Shown here piece by piece: positions 1 to 6,373 of a stretch of 7,575 nucleotides of DNA. Made by a program: the position numbers and the translations under genes. The DNA is taken from the NCBI GenBank assembly GCA_030523385.1, contig JAUNIV010000102.1:1-7575 (forward strand), written 5' to 3'. The number at the start of each line of letters is the position of its first letter. Positions within the stretch are counted from its first letter, which is position 1. This stretch comes from Bacteroidales bacterium. Lineage in GTDB: Bacteria; Bacteroidota; Bacteroidia; Bacteroidales; Bacteroidaceae. The notes under the pieces are model-generated. The model saw only the letters and a program-made list of their open reading frames with translations. It did no database searches and was not told the origin of the DNA.

Positions 1-57
1 AAGTTTTTTAAAGCACCAAACCGGATCCCAAAGGCTTCAAATAGAAAGACCCTATCT

Positions 58-1092
58 TTATTGCGTTATTGCAATCTTGATGACACCGTCTTCCTTGTTC
101 TCAAAGATTCGGTATGCTTCCTCGATTTGCGAGAGCGGGAAGCGATGGGTAATAAGAGGAGTTGTATCTATTTTGCCCTCCTTGATGAGCCGAAGAATCT
201 CCTCACAATCGCAGCCATCCACACCGCCTGTCTTGAAAGTGAGATTCTTGCCATACATCAGCGGCAATGGCAGAACCTGTGGCTCATCATAGAGAGCCAC
301 GATGGTGACAATGGCATTGGGACGAGCACATTGCCAAGCCAGTTGAAAAGTCTCTTTGCCACCTGCCACCTCTATCACACGATCGGCACCTCCACGGTCG
401 CTCTGTTGCATGACGTAGTTCTGACATTCCTCGGGGGTGGCGACCAACACATCGGGATAATGCTCCCTGACGAATGCGCGTCTCTCCTCCGACTGCTCGC
501 AAACGATGATGCGTCGGGGACGCCTCAGCATCACGCAAAGAAGGGTACAGATGCCTGTCGGACCTGCTCCGACAAGGAGTACAGTATCGTCTTCAGAGAT
601 TTCGCTGATGCGCGCAGCCCAAAAGCCTGTGGCCAAAATATCGCCTACGAACAAGGCCTGCTCATCGCTCACCCCATCGGGTATGTGATTGAGTCCCTGG
701 TTTGCCAACGGTACACGCACGTATTCCGCCTGACCGCCATCAATGCGGCACCCCAATGCCCAACCGCCATGCGGCGAGATGCAGTTGTTTACGAACCCAT
801 GCTTGCAGAAGTAGCATTCCCCACAGAATGTCTCGACGTTGACCGTCACCCTATCTCCTTTGTTAAAGCCTCTGACCTTACTGCCAAGCTCTTCAATTAC
901 CCCCACCATCTCATGTCCAACGGTAATACCGGGCACGGCTCTTGGCACGCTACCATGCTTGATGTGCAGATCACTGGTGCAGATGCTGCCCAAGGTCACT
1001 CGGACGATGGTATCAGTCTCTTCCTGCAAAGTAGGCTTGGGCTTATCTGTCAACTCAAACCTACCTTTATTTATATATGTATATGCTTTCAT
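58..1092 (-). CDS. Zinc-dependent medium-chain alcohol dehydrogenase, substrate unknown
   Basis: Complete 344-aa protein of the medium-chain dehydrogenase/reductase family, which oxidises alcohols or reduces carbonyls with NAD(P) in the cytoplasm. Catalytic zinc ligands are visible as C38, the GHE motif (H60, E61) and D151. A structural zinc lobe is formed by C90, C93, C96 and C104. The Rossmann dinucleotide motif GAGPTG is at 175-180, and the acidic E199 at the end of the second strand suggests NAD rather than NADP preference (inference). Length is typical of the family and all key residues are present. The start at 1092 follows a 36-nt leader below a TAnnTTTG promoter. It is transcribed alone in this window; what lies past its stop is outside. 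The substrate (secondary alcohol, polyol, threonine-like) cannot be told from sequence. Family assignment is very secure, specificity is not. Confidence 0.95.
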   Translation of the reverse strand: MKAYTYINKGRFELTDKPKPTLQEETDTIVRVTLGSICTSDLHIKHGSVPRAVPGITVGHEMVGVIEELGSKVRGFNKGDRVTVNVETFCGECYFCKHGFVNNCISPHGGWALGCRIDGGQAEYVRVPLANQGLNHIPDGVSDEQALFVGDILATGFWAARISEISEDDTVLLVGAGPTGICTLLCVMLRRPRRIIVCEQSEERRAFVREHYPDVLVATPEECQNYVMQQSDRGGADRVIEVAGGKETFQLAWQCARPNAIVTIVALYDEPQVLPLPLMYGKNLTFKTGGVDGCDCEEILRLIKEGKIDTTPLITHRFPLSQIEEAYRIFENKEDGVIKIAITQ

Positions 1093-1134
1093 TATCTTAA
1101 GAATGGGGCTTATGTTGCCAAATGAAATCTAGTG

Positions 1135-1142
1135 CAAAGGTA
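1135..1142 (-). promoter_or_regulatory. Bacteroidales -7 promoter box for the alcohol dehydrogenase
   Basis: On the minus strand this reads TACCTTTG, an exact match to the Bacteroidales -7 consensus TAnnTTTG. It would place the transcription start near 1128 and give a leader of about 36 nt. No TTTG is present at the expected -33 distance, so only half of the promoter matches. Confidence 0.6.
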
Positions 1143-1292
1143 CACTATTTTTCCTGAGAAATTATAATGCCAAGACTGGCAAAAACAAATATATTTCATA
1201 ATAAAGGTTAATATCCAAGATTAAAAACACACTAAAAGTTAAAAACAAGATAAATAATATATGTTTTAGAACATCTTTATCGGTTTTATTGT

Positions 1293-1300
1293 TATCTTTG
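1293..1300 (+). promoter_or_regulatory. Bacteroidales -7 promoter box for the small protein gene
   Basis: The sequence TATCTTTG matches the TAnnTTTG consensus exactly and predicts a transcription start near 1307. The leader would then be about 69 nt long. There is no clear -33 TTTG upstream. Because the box lies downstream of the in-frame TTG at 1289, it rules that codon out as the translation start. Confidence 0.6.
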
Positions 1301-1340
1301 CAAACGAAAAGAGAAAAGATAAAGTTTTTAGGAGTAACCA

Positions 1341-1360
1341 GTTCCCTCATTGGAGGGGAC
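1341..1360 (+). promoter_or_regulatory. Leader stem-loop upstream of the small protein gene
   Basis: GTTCCCTC (1341-1348) pairs along its full length with GAGGGGAC (1353-1360), with one G-U pair and the four-base loop ATTG. The stem contains the only purine-rich GGAGGGG stretch in the leader and ends 15 nt before the start codon. It lies inside the predicted transcript. A role in translation or RNA stability is inference. Confidence 0.55.
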
Positions 1361-1375
1361 ACAAAACAAGTAATT

Positions 1376-1510
1376 ATGAAAGGAACAAATGACACTATCG
1401 CAATGTTGCAGTATCAGTTGAGAAGATACAAAGCAATGAAAAAAGGAGCCACTTGTCAATCTTTGCAGTTCAAGCTCCAGAAATTAATGAGCCAGCAGGC
1501 TAATGCCTGA
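1376..1510 (+). CDS. Small basic protein of 44 aa, function unknown
   Basis: I do not recognise this protein. The frame could be read from a TTG at 1289, but that codon precedes the -7 box, so the ATG at 1376 is taken as the start. The product has eight Lys/Arg and one acidic residue (net about +7), one cysteine (C27), and no signal peptide or membrane segment. It looks mostly helical. Two similar segments, LQYQLRR at 11-17 and LQFKLQK at 30-36, flank a KKGATCQ linker, suggesting a two-helix hairpin. Such a basic peptide could bind nucleic acid or the ribosome, but that is speculation. It is monocistronic, with its own promoter box and a strong terminator. The transcript is also rich in potential stem-loops, so a regulatory RNA or dual-function RNA is a real alternative. 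Confidence 0.6.
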   Translation: MKGTNDTIAMLQYQLRRYKAMKKGATCQSLQFKLQKLMSQQANA

Positions 1511-1517
1511 TAGGCTC
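1489..1517 (+). other. Nested stem-loop spanning the stop codon of the small gene
   Basis: An outer stem GAGCC/GGCTC (1489-1493 with 1513-1517) encloses an inner stem CAGGC/GCCTG (1496-1500 with 1505-1509) with a TAAT loop. A small AG/ATA internal loop separates the two stems. The stop codon TGA (1508-1510) lies within the structure. There is no T-run after it, so it is not a classical terminator; the terminator follows 34 nt further on. Confidence 0.45.
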
Positions 1518-1550
1518 CAGTATTAGAAAACAATTTAAAAATGAATAATC

Positions 1551-1587
1551 AAAAAAAGGATGTGCTCGGTGAACACATCCTTTTTTT
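1551..1587. terminator. Bidirectional intrinsic terminator
   Basis: Seven A's followed by GGATGTG (1551-1564) are perfectly complementary to CACATCC followed by seven T's (1574-1587), with a nine-base loop. With a T-tract on either strand, it can end the plus-strand small gene transcript (41 nt past its stop) and the minus-strand kinase-mutarotase operon (34 nt past its stop). Confidence 0.85.
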
Positions 1588-1620
1588 ATGAATTTACCTC
1601 CGCTTGGGAGATTCTCAATA

Positions 1621-2010
1621 CTATTTGTATAGATGAAACATACGGTCCATTAATTGCCATTTCTCGGCCGAAGAGGCTCCCGGCTCTGCTTGCTGGAACA
1701 CGGACATGTATGCTTCCCATTCTGCCTGACGGGGCAAGGTGGCCATTTTAGCCATCGCTGTGTCCCAATCAAAGTCAAGAGGGGTTTCTACAATCATAAA
1801 CAAGTTAGTACCCAAGATATAGATTTCCATCTCCAAAATACCGACCTCACGAATCGCTGCCAATGTCTCGGGCCAAACCTGACCTTCGCCATGGCGTTTG
1901 CGATATTCTGCTATCAGTGCCTCATCATCTTTCAGGCTCAGCATCTGGCAGTAGCGCTTCACCGGTCCGGAGTATTCCGTGACTCTATATCCTTGCTTCT
2001 TGTCTTCCAT
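1621..2010 (-). CDS. RhaM-family sugar mutarotase (L-rhamnose mutarotase-like)
   Basis: The 129-aa protein belongs to the L-rhamnose mutarotase family (PF05336 type, formerly DUF718), small dimeric ferredoxin-like enzymes that interconvert alpha and beta anomers of a sugar in the cytoplasm. The hallmark YxxxH-(x)n-WPE block is present: Y36 and H40 correspond to the catalytic Tyr18 and His22 of E. coli RhaM, followed by W46-P47-E48. The later EWEAYM segment (97-102) matches the family's RWWKYM region, keeping the first tryptophan only. It is about 25 residues longer than E. coli RhaM, mainly at the N terminus. I chose the ATG at 2010 because its A is the last base of the kinase stop (TAATG), a coupling arrangement; an upstream ATG at 2028 would give 135 aa. 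Whether the substrate is rhamnose, fucose or another sugar is not shown by the sequence. Confidence 0.88.
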   Translation of the reverse strand: MEDKKQGYRVTEYSGPVKRYCQMLSLKDDEALIAEYRKRHGEGQVWPETLAAIREVGILEMEIYILGTNLFMIVETPLDFDWDTAMAKMATLPRQAEWEAYMSVFQQAEPGASSAEKWQLMDRMFHLYK

Positions 2011-2981
2011 TATTCTCTTACTTCCCAACCTAATGCGCTGGCACCCAATACGGCTGCATCGGCATCTTTCAGTTCTGATACGAGCAATTTGGTCTTGCCT
2101 TCGTAAATCTTCAGGATGTTTTCGTCAATGGCTTTCTGGATAGGCTTCATGATGTAGTCGCCAGACTTAGCCAAACCGCCAAACAATACAATGGCTTCGG
2201 GGCTGGAGAATGCAATGAAATCTGCCAATGCTTCACCCAGGATGCGGCCTGTGAATTCAAAGATGTCCAAAGCCAACTTGTCACCCTTCACTGCTGCATC
2301 ATATACATCCTTTGATACGATTTCTTCGGCAGGAATATCTCTCAGCAAGCTGGGTTCGGGGCGTGCTACCAAGAATTCGCGTGCAGTACGTGCCACACCG
2401 GTAGCCGAGCAGTAAGTCTCCAGACAGCCCTTGCGACCACAACCACACGGACGTCCGTCGCGACGTACGATAACGTGTCCCAACTCACCGGCAAAGCCGT
2501 CATGGCCATATACCAACTGTCCGTTGATCACGATACCGCTACCTACACCTGTTCCGAGGGTAATCATAATGAAGTCTTTCATACCACGGGCGGCACCGTA
2601 AGTCATTTCTCCGATAGCTGCCGCATTGGCGTCATTGGTCAGTGCTGTGGGAACACCCAGATATTCTTCAAAGAGGGCTGCCAAAGGAATTACGCCTTTC
2701 CACGGAAGATTGGGAGCAAACTCAATGGTTCCGTTGTAATAGTTACCGTTAGGAGCACCTACTCCCATACCTTTGATTTTCTCTACGCCGCCGAACGACT
2801 CAATCAAAGGGCGCAGCTTGCTGCATACAGCCTCTACATAATCTTCTATTACTGAATACGCTTGTGTTTTTATTGAATCGGAAGCCAATACGTTTCCACG
2901 TGAATCTACAATGCCAAAAACTGTATTCGTTCCACCAATGTCCATACCTACTACGTAGGGTTTTTCCATGCTTGTTACCAT
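2010..2981 (-). CDS. ROK-family sugar kinase (glucokinase-like)
   Basis: This 323-aa protein is a complete ROK kinase, an ATP-dependent hexokinase-type cytoplasmic enzyme. The N-terminal phosphate-binding motif DIGGTNT is at 14-20. The catalytic base is D117 in TNDAN, and the second ATP loop GTGVGSG is at 143-149. The sugar/zinc site includes E166 and H169 in ELGH, and the cysteine cluster C179, C181 and C186 (CGCGRKGCLE). There is no N-terminal helix-turn-helix, so it is an enzyme rather than a NagC/XylR-type repressor. The start at 2981 is 27 nt below a predicted transcription start; the in-frame ATG at 2969 (MEKPYVV...) is an equally plausible start and would give 319 aa. It is first in an operon with the mutarotase gene. 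Glucose is the default substrate guess; N-acetylglucosamine, mannose, fructose or others cannot be excluded. Confidence 0.92.
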   Translation of the reverse strand: MVTSMEKPYVVGMDIGGTNTVFGIVDSRGNVLASDSIKTQAYSVIEDYVEAVCSKLRPLIESFGGVEKIKGMGVGAPNGNYYNGTIEFAPNLPWKGVIPLAALFEEYLGVPTALTNDANAAAIGEMTYGAARGMKDFIMITLGTGVGSGIVINGQLVYGHDGFAGELGHVIVRRDGRPCGCGRKGCLETYCSATGVARTAREFLVARPEPSLLRDIPAEEIVSKDVYDAAVKGDKLALDIFEFTGRILGEALADFIAFSSPEAIVLFGGLAKSGDYIMKPIQKAIDENILKIYEGKTKLLVSELKDADAAVLGASALGWEVRE

Positions 2982-3014
2982 GATATTTTATAATTTAGGG
3001 TTAGTTATTTTTAG

Positions 3015-3046
3015 CAAATGTACGCAAAGCGAAAAAAGAGAGCAAA
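3015..3046 (-). promoter_or_regulatory. Full consensus Bacteroidales promoter for the kinase-mutarotase operon
   Basis: On the minus strand, TTTG (3043-3046) is followed by a 20-nt spacer and TACATTTG (3015-3022). Both elements match the -33/-7 consensus (TTTG and TAnnTTTG). The predicted transcription start is near 3008, giving a leader of about 27 nt. It is the best promoter match in the window. Confidence 0.75.
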
Positions 3047-3085
3047 TTTTTTTCCATATTTTTCATCATATAGTGCAACTTTTTA

Positions 3086-3093
3086 TATCTTAG
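3086..3093 (+). promoter_or_regulatory. Possible -7 box for the exporter operon
   Basis: TATCTTAG differs from TAnnTTTG at one position and would start transcription near 3100, just upstream of the inverted repeat. A TTTC at 3061-3064 is only a weak -33 candidate. The divergent orientation requires some plus-strand promoter in this 150-bp interval, and this is the best match I found. Confidence 0.35.
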
Positions 3094-3100
3094 CCACGTC

Positions 3101-3121
3101 TAACTTGACAAACACAAGTTA
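3101..3121 (+). repeat. Perfect inverted repeat before the exporter operon
   Basis: TAACTTG (3101-3107) and CAAGTTA (3115-3121) are exact inverted copies separated by seven bases. The element ends 10 nt before the ATPase start codon. It could be a repressor operator overlapping the transcription start, or a stem-loop at the very 5' end of the mRNA. No regulator gene is present in the window. Confidence 0.5.
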
Positions 3122-3131
3122 TTTTAATGCA

Positions 3132-3851
3132 ATGATACACTTAAAAGGCATCAACAAAACCTATTACAACGGTGCTCCGCTACACGTTCTGAAAGGCATC
3201 GACCTCGACATTGAGCGGGGAGAGTTTGTCTCCATCATGGGAGCCTCCGGTTCCGGAAAATCTACCTTATTAAATATATTAGGCATTCTGGACAATTATG
3301 ATTCGGGCGAATATTACCTGAACGACGTACTGATAAAGAACCTGAGCGAAACCCGATCTGCCGAATACCGCAACCGGATGATAGGGTTCATATTCCAGTC
3401 CTTCAACCTCATTTCTTTCAAGAATGCCATGGAAAACGTGGCATTGCCGCTGTTCTATCAGGGAGTGAGCCGGAAGAAACGAAACATGCTGGCATTGGAA
3501 TATTTAGAGAAATTGGGACTGAAGGAATGGGCGCACCACATGCCCAACGAACTCTCAGGCGGACAGAAGCAGCGTGTGGCCATAGCCCGCGCCCTTATCT
3601 CAAAGCCTCAAATCATCCTGGCCGATGAGCCTACGGGAGCATTGGACAGCAAGACCTCCGTGGAAGTCATGGAAATCCTGAAAGACCTGAACCGTCAGGA
3701 AGGCATGACCATCGTGGTGGTTACCCACGAAAGCGGAGTGGCCAACCAGACGAACAAAATCATCCACATCAAAGACGGAATCATAGAGCGCATAGAAGAC
3801 AACATAGACCATGATGCTTCGCCGTTCGGCAAAAACGGATTCATGAAATAA
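3132..3851 (+). CDS. MacB/LolD-type ABC transporter ATP-binding protein
   Basis: This is a 239-aa stand-alone nucleotide-binding subunit that powers the two downstream permeases at the cytoplasmic face of the inner membrane. All catalytic motifs are intact: Walker A GASGSGKST at 37-45, Q-loop Q89, signature LSGGQ at 141-145, Walker B IILADEP at 161-167 with catalytic E166, D-loop ALD at 170-172, and switch H199. The sequence and length fit the MacB/LolD/FtsE group. The frame is open back to an ATG at 3018, but that codon lies inside the opposite-strand kinase promoter and adds a 38-residue segment not expected in the family. The ATG at 3132 (MIHLKGINKTY) starts at the normal ABC first strand. 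A short charged tail follows residue 220. It is first in the exporter operon, 15 nt before the next gene. Confidence 0.93.
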   Translation: MIHLKGINKTYYNGAPLHVLKGIDLDIERGEFVSIMGASGSGKSTLLNILGILDNYDSGEYYLNDVLIKNLSETRSAEYRNRMIGFIFQSFNLISFKNAMENVALPLFYQGVSRKKRNMLALEYLEKLGLKEWAHHMPNELSGGQKQRVAIARALISKPQIILADEPTGALDSKTSVEVMEILKDLNRQEGMTIVVVTHESGVANQTNKIIHIKDGIIERIEDNIDHDASPFGKNGFMK

Positions 3852-3866
3852 CAAGGGGACAGAACT

Positions 3867-5126
3867 ATGATAGATATTATTCAGGAAATATACGGAACCG
3901 TCAAGCGCAATAAGTTGCGCACGTTTCTCACGGGCTTTGCAGTGGCATGGGGCATATTCATGCTGATTGTGCTGTTGGGAGCAGGAAACGGACTGATCAA
4001 TGCTTTCGAGAGTTCGGCCAATGAGATAGCCATGAACTCCATCAAGGTTTATCCGGGATGGACTTCAAAGGCTCACGACGGGCTGAAGGAAGGACGCCGC
4101 ATCCAGTTGGACAACAAAGACATCAACATCACCCAAAACATGTTTACCGACAACGTGACCAACGTGGGAGCCACCGTAAGACAGGGCGATGTGACCATCA
4201 GCTACGGACAAGATTATGTATCCATCTCGCTGCAAGGGGTTTATCCCAACCACACAGAGGTGGAACGGACAAAGCCTGCCGGCGGAAGATTCATCAATGA
4301 CATAGACATACGCGAACGCCGCAAGGTCATTGTCATCCATACCAAAACGGCCGACATGCTGTTTAAAAGCGCCCAACCCGACAAAGTTATCGGCAAGTTT
4401 GTCAATGCCAGCGGCGTTGCCTATCAGGTAGTGGGTCTGTTTACCGACAATGGCAGCTTCCAGCCCGATGCTTTCATTCCTTTCACCACTTTACAGACTA
4501 TATATAATAAAGGTGACAAGCTGAACAACCTTGTTTTTACTACACAAGGACTGGAAACGGAAGAGAAGAATGCTGCATTCGAAGAGAAATACCGGGCCGT
4601 CATCGGAGCACACCACCGCTTTACGGCCGACGACCAGGGAGCCATCTGGATATGGAACCGCTTTACCCAATACATGCAGCAGCAGAAAGGAATGAGCATA
4701 CTCACCACCGCCATTTGGATCATAGGTATCTTCACGTTGCTGAGCGGCATTGTGGGTGTGAGCAACATCATGCTGATTACCGTGAAAGAACGTACCCGCG
4801 AGTTTGGCATACGCAAGGCATTGGGAGCCAAACCGCTGTCTATCCTTTGGCTTATCATAGCCGAGAGTGTGGCCATCACCACTTTCTTCGGCTACATTGG
4901 CATGGTGGCCGGCATTGCCGCTACCGAATACATGAATCAGGTAGCCGGAAACCAGACGATGGATGCGGGAGTGTTCTCGCAAACCGTATTCCTGAATCCT
5001 ACCGTGGATATAGGCATTGCCATACAAGCCACCCTTACTTTAGTGATAGCCGGCACACTGGCAGGTTTCTTCCCTGCCCGCAAAGCCGTCATGATACGAC
5101 CCATTGAAGCACTTAGAGCAGATTAA
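3867..5126 (+). CDS. MacB-like ABC transporter permease 1 (FtsX family)
   Basis: The 419-aa protein has the MacB/FtsX layout: a cytoplasmic N-terminal helix, a first membrane span (about 18-40), a large periplasmic MacB_PCD-type domain (about 45-275), then three spans (about 278-302, 326-350 and 383-403). The conserved cytoplasmic segment EFGIRKALGAKP (312-323), between spans 2 and 3, is the region that contacts the ATPase in this family. The protein ends in the typical RPIEALRAD. It lacks a fused ATPase, unlike E. coli MacB, and depends on the preceding gene. An AGGGG stretch 8 nt before the ATG resembles a ribosome binding site. It is related to, but clearly diverged from, the next gene, and the two probably form a heterodimer. 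Such transporters act by mechanotransmission on periplasmic substrates; the substrate here is unknown. Confidence 0.92.
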   Translation: MIDIIQEIYGTVKRNKLRTFLTGFAVAWGIFMLIVLLGAGNGLINAFESSANEIAMNSIKVYPGWTSKAHDGLKEGRRIQLDNKDINITQNMFTDNVTNVGATVRQGDVTISYGQDYVSISLQGVYPNHTEVERTKPAGGRFINDIDIRERRKVIVIHTKTADMLFKSAQPDKVIGKFVNASGVAYQVVGLFTDNGSFQPDAFIPFTTLQTIYNKGDKLNNLVFTTQGLETEEKNAAFEEKYRAVIGAHHRFTADDQGAIWIWNRFTQYMQQQKGMSILTTAIWIIGIFTLLSGIVGVSNIMLITVKERTREFGIRKALGAKPLSILWLIIAESVAITTFFGYIGMVAGIAATEYMNQVAGNQTMDAGVFSQTVFLNPTVDIGIAIQATLTLVIAGTLAGFFPARKAVMIRPIEALRAD

Positions 5127-5131
5127 AGATT

Positions 5132-6373
5132 ATGAGAATAGATTTAGACAGATGGGAAGAGATATTCATCACCATCACACGAAACAAGACACGCAGCCTG
5201 CTGACGGCCTTCGGTGTATTTTGGGGCATCTTCATGCTGGTGGCCCTGATGGGTGGCGGACAGGGATTGCAAGACATGATGTCGGCCAACTTCAAAGGAT
5301 TTGCCACCAATTCGGCTTTCTTCGGAAGCAACAAGACCAGCGAGGCCTACAGAGGTTTCCGCAAAGGACGTTGGTGGAGTCTGGAGGTAGAGGACATAGA
5401 ACGCATACGCCGACAAGTGCCCGAAGTGGAAGTAGTCACCCCTAACACCAGCCGATGGGGCTCTACCGCCGTATATGGCGACAAGAAAAGTTCGTGCGCC
5501 GTGCGTGGACTGCGACCGGACTATGTACACATAGAAGCACAAGACATGGCGATGGGACGCTTCATCAACGAAGTGGATATACGCGAAAAGCGAAAAGTAT
5601 GCACCATAGGCAAACGTGTGTATGAAGAATTGTTTCCACAAGGAGGAAATCCGTGCGGCGAATACCTGCGCGTAGATGGCATCTATTACCAGATTGTGGG
5701 TGTCAGCCTATCGACCAGTAATATCAGTATCAATGGCGGTAGCGAAGAAAGTGTCACCCTGCCTTTCAGCACCATGCAGCAGGCCTACAACAAAGGCAAC
5801 AAGATAGACCTGCTCTGCCTGACGGTGAAGAAGGGAGTGGCAGTGAGCAGCATCGCCGACAAGGTGGAACGGGTCATCAAGCAAGCCCACTATATCCACC
5901 CCGACGACAAGCAGGCTGTAATCATGGTGAATGCCGAAGCCATGTTCAGCATGATAGACAATCTGTTTGCCGGCATCCGCATCCTGTCGTGGATGGTGGG
6001 ATTGGGCACACTGCTGGCAGGAGCCATCGGCGTGAGCAACATCATGATGGTGACGGTGAAGGAACGCACCGTAGAGATAGGCATCCGACGTGCCATCGGT
6101 GCAAAACCCAATGACATTCTGAACCAAATCCTATCGGAGAGCATGGTGCTCACCACCATTGCCGGACTGGCGGGAATATCCTTCGGTGTATTTGTGTTGC
6201 AGATGGTGGAAATGGGTACAGCCTCATCAGACACTCCCGCACATTTCCAAATCAGTTTCTGGATGGCCGTAGGAGCCTGCATCATACTGATGCTGTTGGG
6301 CATGCTGGCCGGACTGGCGCCTGCCTATCGTGCCATGGCCATCAAACCGATAGAAGCCATCCGCGATGAATAA
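5132..6373 (+). CDS. MacB-like ABC transporter permease 2 (FtsX family)
   Basis: This 413-aa permease is a paralogue of the preceding protein, starting only 5 nt after its stop, so translational coupling is likely. The order is the same: first membrane span about 23-42, periplasmic domain about 45-280, and three C-terminal spans at about 284-306, 330-358 and 374-396. The coupling segment EIGIRRAIGAKP is at 315-326 and the C terminus is KPIEAIRDE. Landmarks shared with permease 1 are RNKxR...WGIFML near the N terminus, GRFINxxDIRExRKV in the periplasmic domain (142-156 here) and GVSNIMxxTVKERT after span 2. Having two non-identical permeases suggests a heterodimeric membrane unit served by one ATPase. 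There is no frameshift or truncation. The 67-nt gap to the adaptor gene is the largest within the operon. Confidence 0.92.
   Translation: MRIDLDRWEEIFITITRNKTRSLLTAFGVFWGIFMLVALMGGGQGLQDMMSANFKGFATNSAFFGSNKTSEAYRGFRKGRWWSLEVEDIERIRRQVPEVEVVTPNTSRWGSTAVYGDKKSSCAVRGLRPDYVHIEAQDMAMGRFINEVDIREKRKVCTIGKRVYEELFPQGGNPCGEYLRVDGIYYQIVGVSLSTSNISINGGSEESVTLPFSTMQQAYNKGNKIDLLCLTVKKGVAVSSIADKVERVIKQAHYIHPDDKQAVIMVNAEAMFSMIDNLFAGIRILSWMVGLGTLLAGAIGVSNIMMVTVKERTVEIGIRRAIGAKPNDILNQILSESMVLTTIAGLAGISFGVFVLQMVEMGTASSDTPAHFQISFWMAVGACIILMLLGMLAGLAPAYRAMAIKPIEAIRDE

Larger units (their letters stand above)
1093..1375. other. AT-rich divergent intergenic region
   Basis: This 283-bp spacer lies between the dehydrogenase start and the small plus-strand gene. 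It holds a -7 box for each direction and the leader hairpin of the small gene. The middle part (about 1180-1265) is very AT-rich and contains two copies of TTAAAAACA 18 bp apart (1221-1229 and 1239-1247). No credible protein-coding frame was found in it. Confidence 0.7.

Noticed and set aside
1..57. Possible terminator after the dehydrogenase gene
   Set aside because: Only a weak AAGC/GCTT pairing with a long loop was found, next to a run of A's on the wrong side, so no terminator can be supported in the 57 bases available.
61..1125. A 354-codon open frame on the plus strand covering the whole dehydrogenase gene
   Set aside because: It begins at a TTG, has no promoter or family motif, and lies opposite a gene with every catalytic residue of the alcohol dehydrogenase family. 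It is an antisense shadow.
1221..1247. Two TTAAAAACA copies 18 bp apart as a regulator-binding repeat
   Set aside because: In such AT-rich DNA a 9-bp A-rich direct repeat is easily expected by chance, and there is no third copy or symmetry.
1289..1375. Extended small protein starting at the TTG at 1289 (73 aa)
   Set aside because: The -7 promoter box at 1293-1300 overlaps this segment, so it is probably not in the mRNA, and the leader hairpin falls in the extension.
1162..1395. A 77-codon minus-strand frame with hydrophobic content
   Set aside because: It arises from AT-rich intergenic DNA rich in Phe, Ile and Leu codons, overlaps both promoters and the leader hairpin, and has no start signals of its own.
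3018..3131. N-terminal extension of the ABC ATPase from the ATG at 3018
   Set aside because: This start lies inside the opposite-strand kinase promoter (-7 box 3015-3022) and upstream of the candidate exporter promoter. The added 38 residues are not part of the ABC domain.
4424..5027. Minus-strand frames of 152 and 178 codons under permease 1
   Set aside because: They lie wholly opposite a well-supported membrane protein gene, overlap each other in different frames and show no recognisable motif.
5144..6303. Minus-strand frames of 137-165 codons under permease 2, some rich in His and Tyr
   Set aside because: They are antisense shadows of permease codons. The unusual composition comes from reading the coding strand backwards, not from a metal-binding protein.
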